From Parahoeflea alexandrii (GTDB taxonomy: Bacteria; Pseudomonadota; Alphaproteobacteria; Rhizobiales; Rhizobiaceae): 64,000 bases of DNA. Shown piece after piece: positions 50,332 to 58,713 of the stretch. Location of the stretch: positions 1,125,809-1,189,808 of the forward strand of contig NZ_JAAAML010000001.1 in assembly GCF_024105735.1 (NCBI RefSeq), in the 5' to 3' direction. The position numbers and the translations under genes are program-made. How positions within the stretch are numbered: the first letter of the stretch is position 1; each line of letters opens with the position of its first letter. A model generated the notes under the pieces. That model did not search any database, had not been told where the DNA came from, and worked only from the letters and a program-made list of their open reading frames with translations.

Positions 50332-51291
50332 TCAGTTGAACAGCTGAATGATTGCCTGCGAGCTGGAGTTGGCAATCGACAGCGACTGAATGCCGAGTTG
50401 CTGCTGGGTCTGCAGCGCCTTGAGACGAGAGGATTCGTCGTTCATGTCCGCATCCACCAGCCTGCCGATACCGGTGCTGATGGAATCCACCAGGTCCTCG
50501 ACGAACTTCGTCTGCATCTCGATGCGGCTCTTGATGGCGCCGAGATTTGAAGAGGCATCGGTCAGCTCGAAAAGCGCGTCGTCGGTCGCCTGGACCTGTA
50601 GCAGCAACTCGTCCCGGGTCATCGTCGTCAGGTCAAAGTCGATGACGCCGGCTGTGGTGTTGCCAGTCACAGTTGCGCCGGCGGAATTGGTGTAGCTGAC
50701 CCCGACCTTGATGACCGAGAGGTAACCGTTGCCGCTGGTGGCGACGGGTCCGCCGAACCCGAGCTTGATCAGTGAGGTGTACTCGGTGTCGATGTCCAGG
50801 GTGGTCACGCTGACATTGCCCGAGGCATCGCGGTTGAACGAGCCGACGATCGATTTTATGCCGGGGCTGCTTTGGCCGAATTCGTGATAGAGCCAGTTTT
50901 CGCCGGCAAAACTGGCGGACTTGGCAATCGAGATGATCTGCTCCTGCATCTCGTTGATGTCGAGCTGGATCTTGTTCTTGTCGACGCCGGGCTGGAGAGC
51001 GGCGAGCATCTTCGACTTGATCTGGTCGACGATGTCGATCGCCGATTCCATGGCGGTATAGGTGACGTCGACCATGGCGCCGCCGAGGCCAAGGGCGTCC
51101 GTCACCGTCTCCAAGGCCTTCCTGTCGGACCGCATCGTGGTTGCGATCGACCAATAGGCAGAGTTGTCGGCAGCACTGGCGACACGATAGCCTGTGGCGA
51201 CGCGGTTCTGGGTGGTTTCCATGTCATTGTTGATGCCACGCAAGGTGGAAAGCGCGGCAATGGCCGCGGTGTTGGTCATGATACTCGTCAT
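50332..51291 (-). CDS. Flagellin
   Basis: 319 residues from ATG 51291. The N-terminus MTSIMTNTAAIAALSTLRGI, then TTQNRVATGYRVASAADNSAY and the C-terminus SRIEMQTKFVEDLVDSISTG with QQQLGIQSLSIANSSSQAI are the D0/D1 domains of rhizobial FlaA-type flagellins. The variable centre is short. No other flagellar gene is in the window, so this is an isolated copy. It has its own leader with a hairpin and a terminator, so it is a monocistronic unit. Confidence 0.94.
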   Translation of the reverse strand: MTSIMTNTAAIAALSTLRGINNDMETTQNRVATGYRVASAADNSAYWSIATTMRSDRKALETVTDALGLGGAMVDVTYTAMESAIDIVDQIKSKMLAALQPGVDKNKIQLDINEMQEQIISIAKSASFAGENWLYHEFGQSSPGIKSIVGSFNRDASGNVSVTTLDIDTEYTSLIKLGFGGPVATSGNGYLSVIKVGVSYTNSAGATVTGNTTAGVIDFDLTTMTRDELLLQVQATDDALFELTDASSNLGAIKSRIEMQTKFVEDLVDSISTGIGRLVDADMNDESSRLKALQTQQQLGIQSLSIANSSSQAIIQLFN

Positions 51292-51311
51292 TGTCAAAAT
51301 TCACTTGTTTT

Positions 51312-51339
51312 AAAAAAAAGGCTGTCGGCTCAACCGACT
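51312..51339 (-). promoter_or_regulatory. Hairpin plus U8 in the flagellin leader
   Basis: On the minus strand GTCGG-TTGAG-CCGAC (51338-51324) is followed by AGCC and eight T (51319-51312), ending about 20 bases before the flagellin ATG. It has terminator-like shape inside a 5' leader. FlbT is known to act on flagellin leaders in Caulobacter, so a post-transcriptional role is possible. Confidence 0.5.
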
Positions 51340-51775
51340 GGAATCCATGACCGCCGGGCGTTAAGAGGAGGCGGGACCATGATCGGCATCATGCCTGTTC
51401 AGTATCTGAAAGCGGGCCGGACCCGAAAACCGGACCGGTCCGAGAATGCTGTCTTCGTGTTCCGCTTGTGATGAGAGGCGGGACACAGAGAAATCTTGTG
51501 AATCCGTCAGGTCGTTCCGGACCCTCGCATGTCGATAAATGGCTGTGTGTAAAGTCTTCGGTCATCGGGCCGGACTTCTGTCCGGAACCGGGAAATAGAT
51601 TTTGCCGGGGCCGGTCATGGCTCAGCGCTTTTGCAGAAGAGCAGGGCTGATGTCGCCTGTTCTGTGAGACCATAGTGGCGCCAGTTGCGTTAAAAAAGAT
51701 CTAACGCAGGCCCGGGGAAAGGCCGGAAAAGACAAATTTTGCCGAAAAGGATGTCGCTGTAAGTTGCTGATTATG
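51340..51775. other. Upstream region of flagellin and end of LOG gene
   Basis: This 436-base stretch has no convincing gene. It holds several CCGGAC-containing elements (near 51417, 51430, 51513 and the hairpin CCGGAC-TTCT-GTCCGG at 51570-51585). TGCGTTA (51686-51692) pairs with TAACGCA (51702-51708) around a loop that includes an A6 run. The flagellin promoter must lie here; I could not assign it. Confidence 0.45.
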
Positions 51776-52393
51776 TTATAATTTAGCGATCACTTCGGCA
51801 TCTTGCCCGTTGGCGGTCAAGGCCGCCGCAGACAGGATGGCCGGGACGATCTCCTTGACCCGGTCGATGACCAGTGGCCGAACCAGATGGGCGGTGTGAA
51901 TGAAGCCCTGAGAGCTCATGTGTCCGATCAGGGCATTGAGCGGATCCCAGAAACCGCCGATATTGGCGAATACCATCGGTTTGGTGTGACGGCCCAGTTG
52001 CGCCCATGTCATGATCTCGATGATTTCCTCAAGCGTGCCGATGCCGCCCGGCAGCGTGACGAAAGCGTCCGAGCGATCGAACATCATGTGCTTGCGCTCA
52101 TGCATGTCGCTGGTCACGTGCAGCTCGGTCAGGTTGCTCAATTCCTGCCGCGAGGCTTCCTTGTCCATGAGGAATTCGGGGATGATCCCGATCGCTTTGC
52201 CGCCATTGCTCATCACCGCATCGGCAACGGCCCCCATAAGGCCCTTGGTGCCGCCGCCATAGACCAGGTCGATGCCGTTTTCCGCCATTGCCTGGCCGAG
52301 ATTGCGGGCGGCTTCCCGGTAGGATGGATCAATGCCTGGCTGGGAGCCGCAATAGACGCAGATGGAAGAGATACGCGACGGGTTTGTGCTCAT
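51776..52393 (-). CDS. LOG-family protein (cytokinin-activating phosphoribohydrolase-like)
   Basis: 205 residues from ATG 52393; ATG 52408 is the alternative. SICVYCGSQPGIDPSYREAA, then LVYGGGTKGLMGAVADAV, MHERKHMMFDRSDAFV and LPGGIGTLEEIIEIMTW are the LOG signature (PGGxGTxxE). LOG enzymes release adenine-type bases from nucleoside 5'-monophosphates, the last step of cytokinin activation, and many bacterial members were mislabelled lysine decarboxylases. Physiological role here unknown. Divergent from the LysM gene. Confidence 0.9.
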   Translation of the reverse strand: MSTNPSRISSICVYCGSQPGIDPSYREAARNLGQAMAENGIDLVYGGGTKGLMGAVADAVMSNGGKAIGIIPEFLMDKEASRQELSNLTELHVTSDMHERKHMMFDRSDAFVTLPGGIGTLEEIIEIMTWAQLGRHTKPMVFANIGGFWDPLNALIGHMSSQGFIHTAHLVRPLVIDRVKEIVPAILSAAALTANGQDAEVIAKL

Positions 52394-52531
52394 GGGTGCA
52401 CTGAACATCGGCCCGATACCCTGGTCAAGGCCGGGCTGGTGGCTCGAACCGCTTTTTCTTGTGCCATGTACCCAAAGCATATAGGTTTTCGGCCGTCATA
52501 CGCAGTTTTTGCCGTATTCACGGAGCAGACA

Positions 52532-54658
52532 ATGAACAAGAATAATGCCGGTTTCTGGGCGTTCCTCGGTGTCGCGGCCGCGATTGTCATCGGCGCTTTT
52601 TTTCTAGCACCCAACTTTTTGAAAAATAATGCAGAAACTGCTTCGGACAGCACACCGAAGAGCAACATGGTCGATGCCACGGCGCCGGCAGAGGATGCGC
52701 CGGCCGGCAACCAGGGCCTGCCCGTGGATGGTGCAGGCACCGAATCGGGGCCGGCAGCGGGGTCGGAGCCTGCGGAAGTGGCCGATGGCTGGATCATGCC
52801 AAGCTTCGATATCCTGCGTGTCGAACCTGATGGGTCCACCGTGATCGCCGGCAAGGCAGAGCCTGGCACCACGCTCGACATCATGAATGGCGATGCGGTG
52901 ATTGCCTCGACACAGGTTGGTCCCAGCGGTGATTTCGCTGTCATTCTCGATACCCCGCTTTCGGCCGGGGACTACCAGCTGACCCTGCGGATCACCGGAG
53001 AAGACGGCGAGATGCGGCAGTCCGAGGAAGTCGCCACGGTCTCCATTCCAGAAAGCGCCGGTGGCGAATTGCTGGCCATGGTCAGCAAACCGGGCAAGGC
53101 AAGCCGGATCATCGCGCAGCCCATGGCTCCCGCCGGTCAGGCCGCCGACACAGCGCCGGTTGCTGCAGCAACCCCTGACACTGATGGGGCCAGCACGAAC
53201 ACGGATCCGACCGATCAGGAAGCGACCGACGTTGCCACCGCGCCTGCGGAGCAGGTATCCGGCGATGAGACCGCTAGCGCCCAACCGGTGGCAGATGCTG
53301 CCGGCGATACGCAGTCAGATGCTTCCGGCACGGCCCAGTCTGACGCAGCAGCGGGGCAGGCGGCGGAAGTTGCCGTGGCTGGGGCGAGCGAAAGAACTGA
53401 GACCCCGGCGCTGCCCGATGCGGCTTCACTGCTGACCACATCAGCGCCAGAAATAGCGGGCGTCCAGAATATGCCGGCAACCGGCGATTCCGCGACCTCT
53501 TCGGATGGTCAGCCTGCCGCCGAGGAGGTTGCCATGGCATCGCCCGAGGCGTCCGCAGATGCGGCTCAACCCGACCTTCCGGCCGGTACCACGGTGCGGG
53601 TCGATGCCGTTGAAATCGAGGGTGACCGGATTTTCATCGCCGGTTCGGCCACACCCGGATACACCGTCCAGGTCTCCGCAGACGGGGTCGTCATCGGCTC
53701 CGACAAGGTGGACGAGACCGGACGATTCATCGTCGAGGCCATAAGCGAGCTTTCGGTTGGCGATCATATCATCAGTGCCGACCTGATGGACGCGAGCGGC
53801 AGCGATGTGCTCTTGCGGGCCACCGTGCCGTTCAACCGTCCCGAGGGCGAGGCGCTTGCGGCGGTTGCGCCGGCGGAACCCGTGGCCGATGCCCCCGTTG
53901 CCACCGAGGCCGATCCCGTCGACGAAACCCCCGCAGCGACACAGGAAGCTGATGCTGCCGGCACAGGCGAACTGATCCTGCCTGATATCGCCAGCCTGTC
54001 GAAAATGCGCGAAGACGCTTTCCAGGCGCTGTCAGATCTCAAGAACATGGTGTCGGCTGCTGACGCGCCTGAGTCTGGTCGGGTTGCCGAGGCTCTGGAC
54101 CAGGCCGTCGCAAAACTCAAGAGCGCGGCCTCTGCGGATCTGCCTGAAGGAAGCGGCAGCGACGCGATGGCCATCGCCCGCTCAATGCGGATCCAGGCGG
54201 AGTCGGCGCTTGCAGTGCTGGTGCCGAATGCTGACGGAGGTGCCAGTGCCGCCGGTGCAATGATTGACACCGGGGACCTGTCCGCGATGAGTGAAATCCT
54301 CACCCGTGCCGAGACGGTACTCGCAGAACCGGCAGACATGTCCGTTGCGGCGGATGCTGCAACCGAGCAGGTCGCGGAAGCGGCCGTGCAGACCGGTGAA
54401 CCCAAGACCATCCTGCAGGCGCCACTGGCCTCCACCCCGGGTGCGGTCATCATCCGCCGTGGCGACACGTTGTGGCAGATTTCCCGGCGGACCTATGGCG
54501 AGGGTGTTCGGTACACCACCATCTATGTCGCCAACCGGTCGCAGATCCAGGATCCGAACCGGATCAAGCCCGGTCAGGTCTTCTCCGTGCCTGAGAACCC
54601 GCTGGACAACGCGGAGGAGATGCACAAGCAGCTGCTCGACGGGAATAAAAACCTGTAG
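52532..54658 (+). CDS. Membrane-anchored LysM protein with two Ig-like repeats
   Basis: 708 residues; GGAG precedes ATG 52532. A single N-terminal span (FWAFLGVAAAIVIGAFFLAP) anchors it, with the rest in the periplasm. Two related beta-type repeats (about 95-165 and 360-430) share the pattern G-xxTxxxIAGxAxPGxT and later GDFAV/GRFIV. Long acidic, Ala/Thr-rich linkers separate them. A C-terminal LysM domain (about 641-687: RRGDTLWQISRRTYG, YVANRSQIQDPNRIKPGQVF) should bind peptidoglycan. Such proteins are common in rhizobia; function is probably structural. Confidence 0.85.
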   Translation: MNKNNAGFWAFLGVAAAIVIGAFFLAPNFLKNNAETASDSTPKSNMVDATAPAEDAPAGNQGLPVDGAGTESGPAAGSEPAEVADGWIMPSFDILRVEPDGSTVIAGKAEPGTTLDIMNGDAVIASTQVGPSGDFAVILDTPLSAGDYQLTLRITGEDGEMRQSEEVATVSIPESAGGELLAMVSKPGKASRIIAQPMAPAGQAADTAPVAAATPDTDGASTNTDPTDQEATDVATAPAEQVSGDETASAQPVADAAGDTQSDASGTAQSDAAAGQAAEVAVAGASERTETPALPDAASLLTTSAPEIAGVQNMPATGDSATSSDGQPAAEEVAMASPEASADAAQPDLPAGTTVRVDAVEIEGDRIFIAGSATPGYTVQVSADGVVIGSDKVDETGRFIVEAISELSVGDHIISADLMDASGSDVLLRATVPFNRPEGEALAAVAPAEPVADAPVATEADPVDETPAATQEADAAGTGELILPDIASLSKMREDAFQALSDLKNMVSAADAPESGRVAEALDQAVAKLKSAASADLPEGSGSDAMAIARSMRIQAESALAVLVPNADGGASAAGAMIDTGDLSAMSEILTRAETVLAEPADMSVAADAATEQVAEAAVQTGEPKTILQAPLASTPGAVIIRRGDTLWQISRRTYGEGVRYTTIYVANRSQIQDPNRIKPGQVFSVPENPLDNAEEMHKQLLDGNKNL

Positions 54659-54671
54659 GCCGCTTGACCCT

Positions 54672-54712
54672 TCAGCCTTCATCGTATATCGCCGATTAAC
54701 GATGAAGGCTGA
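54672..54712. promoter_or_regulatory. 13-bp perfect inverted repeat spanning the arsR start codon
   Basis: TCAGCCTTCATCG (54672-54684) and CGATGAAGGCTGA (54700-54712) are exact reverse complements separated by 15 bases. The right arm includes the ATG at 54702. It could be the operator of the ArsR protein, or an mRNA stem that hides the start; it also lies just after the LysM gene. Confidence 0.55.
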
Positions 54713-55106
54713 TGCAACGGACAATTCGGATCGGGACAGGGCAGTGGCGCGCAAGCTTGCGGCGCTGGCTCATCCGGTGCGCTTGCGATTGCTGAGGGAC
54801 CTTGGAGCCGCCGACAGCTGTTGCGTCAAGGACATGGTCGGTCGGATCGGATTGGCGCAGTCGACCGTGTCGCAGCATCTCAAGGTCCTGGTCGACGCGG
54901 AACTGGTAAGCTTCCGGACCGATCGGCAAAGCTCGAGATACACGGTCAATTCCGATGCACTGCGCGAATTGGCAGCCATTATCGGCACGACACTTGATCG
55001 CTGCTGCGCCGGCGCCAGTTGTACGGGTGCGGGCCGGGACGAATTGACGGACTACAATCGGACGGGGCCTGCCGCGGCGGACCCGGCCGGACACAAGGAC
55101 ATCTGA
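54702..55106 (+). CDS. ArsR-family metalloregulator coupled to an Atm1-type exporter
   Basis: 134 residues. The winged helix includes ARKLAALAHPVRLRLLRDLG and IGLAQSTVSQHLKVLVDAEL. Cys pairs at DSCCVKDM (residues 40-41, in the ELCxCDL position of classic ArsR/SmtB sensors) and RCCAGASC suggest a thiol metal site. The stop is one base before the TTG start of the exporter gene. No good ribosome site precedes the ATG. It probably senses a metal and controls the exporter. Confidence 0.85.
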   Translation: MKADATDNSDRDRAVARKLAALAHPVRLRLLRDLGAADSCCVKDMVGRIGLAQSTVSQHLKVLVDAELVSFRTDRQSSRYTVNSDALRELAAIIGTTLDRCCAGASCTGAGRDELTDYNRTGPAAADPAGHKDI

Positions 55107-55107
55107 A

Positions 55108-57000
55108 TTGGCTTCGAAAACCGTATCGGCCGACCAGGGCAATCCCTTCGGCACGCTGAAAAATCTTTGGCCCTACATGTGGCCCGCCGACAGACCCGAC
55201 CTGAAGATGCGGGTGCTTTGGGCAAGCCTGTTTCTTGTGTTGTCGAAACTGGTGCTGATCTCGGTGCCGTATTTCTTCAAATGGGCGACCGACGCTCTCA
55301 ACGGAAATCCGGATGTGGTTTCCTGGATGCCGGCGCTGATCGCCACCCCGGTCATGCTGGTCATCGCCTATAATGCGGTCCGGATCGTGCAGTGGGGGTT
55401 CAACCAGCTGCGTGATGCACTGTTTGCCCGTGTCGGCCAGCATGCCGTGCGGCAACTGGCCTACAAGACCTTCGTGCACATGCACGAATTGTCATTGAGG
55501 TTCCATCTGGAGCGCCGAACCGGCGGCCTGTCGCGCGTCATCGAACGCGGCACCAAGGGCATCGAGACCATTGTCCGGTTCACCATTCTCAACACTGCAC
55601 CGACGCTGATCGAGTTTGCCCTGACCGCCGTCATCTTCGGCCTGGCCTATGGCTGGAGCTACGTGCTGGTCACCGCGATCACCGTCTGGTTCTACATCTG
55701 GTTCACCGTGCGGGCCTCGGACTGGCGGATTTCGATCCGGCGGTCGATGAACGCCTCGGACACCGACGCCAACACCAAGTCGGTCGATTCGCTGCTCAAC
55801 TTCGAGACCGTGAAGTATTTCGGCAACGAGGCGATGGAGGCGCGCCGCTTCGATGTGTCGATGGCATCCTACGAGAAGTCGGCCACCCAGGTCTGGACCT
55901 CGCTCGGCTGGCTCAACATGGGGCAGGGCGTCATCTTCGGTGTCGGCATGACAGTGATGATGGTGATGTCGGCACTGGCAGTGCAGGCCGGCGAACAGAC
56001 CATCGGTGACTTCGTGTTCATCAATGCAATGTTGATGCAGCTGTCGGTGCCGCTCAACTTCATCGGCTTTGTCTACCGTGAGATCCGGCAGGGGCTGACC
56101 GATATCGAGCAGATGTTCGAGCTTCTCGATGTCGAGCCGGAAGTGCGCGACCTTCCCGGAGCCCGGCCGCTTGCCGTGGACCAGGGCGCTATCCGCTTCG
56201 ACAATGTCAACTTCAGCTATGATCCGGCTCGGCCGATCCTGAAGGGCATCTCGTTCGAGGTTCCCGCCGGCAAGACCGTTGCCATCGTCGGGCCTTCGGG
56301 TGCAGGCAAATCCACCATCTCGCGGCTGTTGTACCGGTTCTATGACATCCAGTCCGGAAACATCGTCATCGATGGGCAAAATTTGCGCGATGTCACCCAG
56401 AAAAGCCTGCGGTCGGCCATCGGCATGGTCCCGCAGGATACGGTGCTGTTCAACGACACCATTGCCTACAACATCCGCTATGGCCGGATCGATGCAAGCG
56501 ACGATGAGGTCAACCGGGCGGCCGACCTGGCGCAGATCGGGGATTTCATCCGCGGCCTGCCGGAGGGCTTCAATGCCATGGTCGGGGAGCGTGGCCTGAA
56601 GCTTTCGGGCGGCGAGAAGCAACGCGTTGCCATTGCCCGCACCATCCTCAAGGCACCGCCGATCCTGATCCTTGACGAGGCCACTTCAGCACTTGATACG
56701 GCGACCGAGCAGGAAATCCAGGCGGCGCTGGACTTCGTCTCCAAGGGGCGGACGACGCTGGTCATTGCCCACCGCCTGTCGACCGTTGTCAGTGCCGACG
56801 AGATCATCGTGCTCAAGAACGGCGAAATCGCCGAACGCGGCCGGCATACTGATCTTCTTGCCCAGAAGGGGCTTTATACCTCGATGTGGGATCGTCAGCG
56901 GGAGGCGACCGAGGCCGAGGAACAGCTCAAGCGGATGCGTGAAGAAGATGAAATGGGCGTGGTGACACGGCGCAGGACGCCGGAAATCGACCAGGCCTGA
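55108..57000 (+). CDS. Atm1/HMT1-type ABC exporter
   Basis: 630 residues from TTG 55108, with AAGGAC at good spacing. Six membrane spans fill the first 320 residues. The ABC-type exporter core has SVDSLLNFETVKYFGNEAME, an Atm1-family signature. The nucleotide domain has GPSGAGKST, signature LSGGEKQR and LDEATSALD. Atm1-like proteins export glutathione conjugates, Fe-S precursors or heavy-metal thiolates. The coupled ArsR-family gene favours metal export. Confidence 0.92.
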   Translation: MASKTVSADQGNPFGTLKNLWPYMWPADRPDLKMRVLWASLFLVLSKLVLISVPYFFKWATDALNGNPDVVSWMPALIATPVMLVIAYNAVRIVQWGFNQLRDALFARVGQHAVRQLAYKTFVHMHELSLRFHLERRTGGLSRVIERGTKGIETIVRFTILNTAPTLIEFALTAVIFGLAYGWSYVLVTAITVWFYIWFTVRASDWRISIRRSMNASDTDANTKSVDSLLNFETVKYFGNEAMEARRFDVSMASYEKSATQVWTSLGWLNMGQGVIFGVGMTVMMVMSALAVQAGEQTIGDFVFINAMLMQLSVPLNFIGFVYREIRQGLTDIEQMFELLDVEPEVRDLPGARPLAVDQGAIRFDNVNFSYDPARPILKGISFEVPAGKTVAIVGPSGAGKSTISRLLYRFYDIQSGNIVIDGQNLRDVTQKSLRSAIGMVPQDTVLFNDTIAYNIRYGRIDASDDEVNRAADLAQIGDFIRGLPEGFNAMVGERGLKLSGGEKQRVAIARTILKAPPILILDEATSALDTATEQEIQAALDFVSKGRTTLVIAHRLSTVVSADEIIVLKNGEIAERGRHTDLLAQKGLYTSMWDRQREATEAEEQLKRMREEDEMGVVTRRRTPEIDQA

Positions 57001-57089
57001 GTCCTTCATGAAGGGGAGGCCCGAAAGTGGTTTCCCCTTTCCGGCAATTTGCTGTAGTCACGGCCAAAGGGAATTTCAGGGAAAACGTC

Positions 57090-57788
57090 ATGAGTATCAT
57101 CGACAGCGTTCGCAACACGCTGGTTCCGGTTCACCGGGAAGGCTACAAGTTTGTCGCGATCTTCTTCGTCGCGTCATTGATCCTGGGCTGGATCGCCGAT
57201 CCGCTGTTCTGGATCGGCATGGTGCTGACTGCCTGGTGCGCCTATTTCTTCCGTGATCCCGAGCGGGTCACGCCGCTCGACGAGGATCTGGTGATCAGCC
57301 CCGCCGATGGCCGCGTCTCCTCGGTGGTGCGGATGGTGCCGCCGGCCGAGCTTGGTCTGGGGACCGACGAGATGCTGCGTATCTCGGTGTTCATGAATGT
57401 CTTCAACTGCCATGTGAACCGGGCGCCGGTGAAGGGCCGCGTGGTCCGCAAGGTCTATTCGCAGGGCTCGTTCCTCAATGCCGAGCTCGACAAGGCCAGC
57501 AGCGAAAACGAACGCAGTGGCCTGGTGATCGAGACCAGCCATGGCGCCATCGGCGTGGTGCAGATCGCAGGCCTTGTTGCGCGCCGGATTCTCTGCTGGG
57601 CCGAGGAAAACGAACAGCTTGATGCCGGCGAGCGGTTTGGCCTGATCCGTTTCGGCTCGCGGCTTGATGTGTTCCTGCCGGCAGCGGCGCGGCCGCTGGT
57701 GAGCGTCGGACAGTCCGCGATCGCCGGGGAAACCATGCTCGCGGAATTCGGATCGAGCAAGGGGCCGGTGGTCAGCCGCCGCGACTGA
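57090..57788 (+). CDS. psd: Phosphatidylserine decarboxylase
   Basis: 232 residues, the short bacterial form with two N-terminal spans (about 22-37 and 40-54). Landmarks are [43 protein letters not shown] and the self-cleavage site EFGSSKG near the C-terminus, where Ser becomes the pyruvoyl group. It makes phosphatidylethanolamine. Start ATG 57090 sits 31 bases before the pssA pairing partner's upstream region; pssA follows by 31 bases. Confidence 0.94.
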   Translation: MSIIDSVRNTLVPVHREGYKFVAIFFVASLILGWIADPLFWIGMVLTAWCAYFFRDPERVTPLDEDLVISPADGRVSSVVRMVPPAELGLGTDEMLRISVFMNVFNCHVNRAPVKGRVVRKVYSQGSFLNAELDKASSENERSGLVIETSHGAIGVVQIAGLVARRILCWAEENEQLDAGERFGLIRFGSRLDVFLPAAARPLVSVGQSAIAGETMLAEFGSSKGPVVSRRD

Positions 57789-57819
57789 GCGGCTGCCTCG
57801 GCGAACAAGGGAGACAAGC

Positions 57820-58701
57820 ATGCAAACGCCGTTTCCACCCTATGACCCTCACGGTCTGGACGAGACCGACCATGATGAGGGGCGTGGACCGCGGTTGCGC
57901 GAAATTCCGTTCCGGATGCTCATTCCGAACCTGATCACGGTTCTGGCGATTTGTGCCGGCATGACCGGAATCCGGCTCGCCTTTGAAAACCACATCCAGC
58001 TCGCGGTCGCCATGGTTCTGGTTGCCGCCTTTCTCGATGGCGTCGATGGCCGGGTGGCGCGGCTTCTCAAGGCGCAGTCGAAGTTCGGCGCGCAGATGGA
58101 TTCGCTCGCCGACATCATCAATTTCGGCGTCGCGCCGGCGCTGGTGCTGTATGTGTTCATTCTGGATCAGGCGCGCTCGTTCGGCTGGATTGCAGCCATT
58201 GTCTTTGCCATCGCTGCCGGGTTGCGGCTGGCCCGGTTCAACGTGATCTCGGAAAGCCCGAAGCGATCGGCCTGGCAGAGCTATTATTTTGTCGGTGTTC
58301 CGGCGCCGGCCGGTGCGCTTCTGGTGTTGCTACCGGTCTATCTCGGCATCATGGGCATGCCGATAGACCAGAGCACGGGTTTTGCGGCTTCGGCCTACAC
58401 GATGTTCATCGGTTTTCTGCTGATCAGCCGCGTTCCGGTGTTCTCGGGCAAGGGCCTTGGCGGCGGGGTGCGCCGCGACCTGGTGATGCCGTTCATTCTG
58501 ATTGCGGTGGTCTATGTTTCGCTGCTGATGAGCTTTACCTGGGAAACGCTGACTTTGACGGCGCTCGCCTACCTGGCGTCCCTGCCGTTCGGTGCCCGTG
58601 CATGGTCTCGGAAATACGGGCCCAAGTCGCGATCGGCCAACGGCAAGTCCGAAGCCCGGGACGATGCTCCTGCAAAGACTGACAACCAGGACGAAAAGTA
58701 A
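57820..58701 (+). CDS. pssA: CDP-diacylglycerol-serine O-phosphatidyltransferase
   Basis: 293 residues. The CDP-alcohol phosphotransferase motif is DGVDGRVARLLKAQSKFGAQ followed by MDSLAD, giving DGxxAR-GxxxDxxxD. Eight spans and a hydrophilic C-terminal tail follow. It makes phosphatidylserine, the substrate of Psd just upstream, so the pair supplies phosphatidylethanolamine. The tail after about residue 265 is Lys/Asp-rich and non-conserved. It is convergent with the Aas-like gene. Confidence 0.94.
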   Translation: MQTPFPPYDPHGLDETDHDEGRGPRLREIPFRMLIPNLITVLAICAGMTGIRLAFENHIQLAVAMVLVAAFLDGVDGRVARLLKAQSKFGAQMDSLADIINFGVAPALVLYVFILDQARSFGWIAAIVFAIAAGLRLARFNVISESPKRSAWQSYYFVGVPAPAGALLVLLPVYLGIMGMPIDQSTGFAASAYTMFIGFLLISRVPVFSGKGLGGGVRRDLVMPFILIAVVYVSLLMSFTWETLTLTALAYLASLPFGARAWSRKYGPKSRSANGKSEARDDAPAKTDNQDEK

Positions 58702-58713
58702 GTTGGGCAGTCT

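Noticed and set aside
51803-52531. Open frame on the plus strand opposite the LOG gene, continuous with the LysM gene
   Set aside because: It is antisense to a well-conserved gene and has no signal or domain; the LysM protein has a clear start with GGAG and a membrane span at 52532.
57001-57089. Stem AAGGGGA/TCCCCTT between the Atm1 gene and psd as a terminator
   Set aside because: A 15-base loop and only a short T-run make it weak; not listed as a feature.
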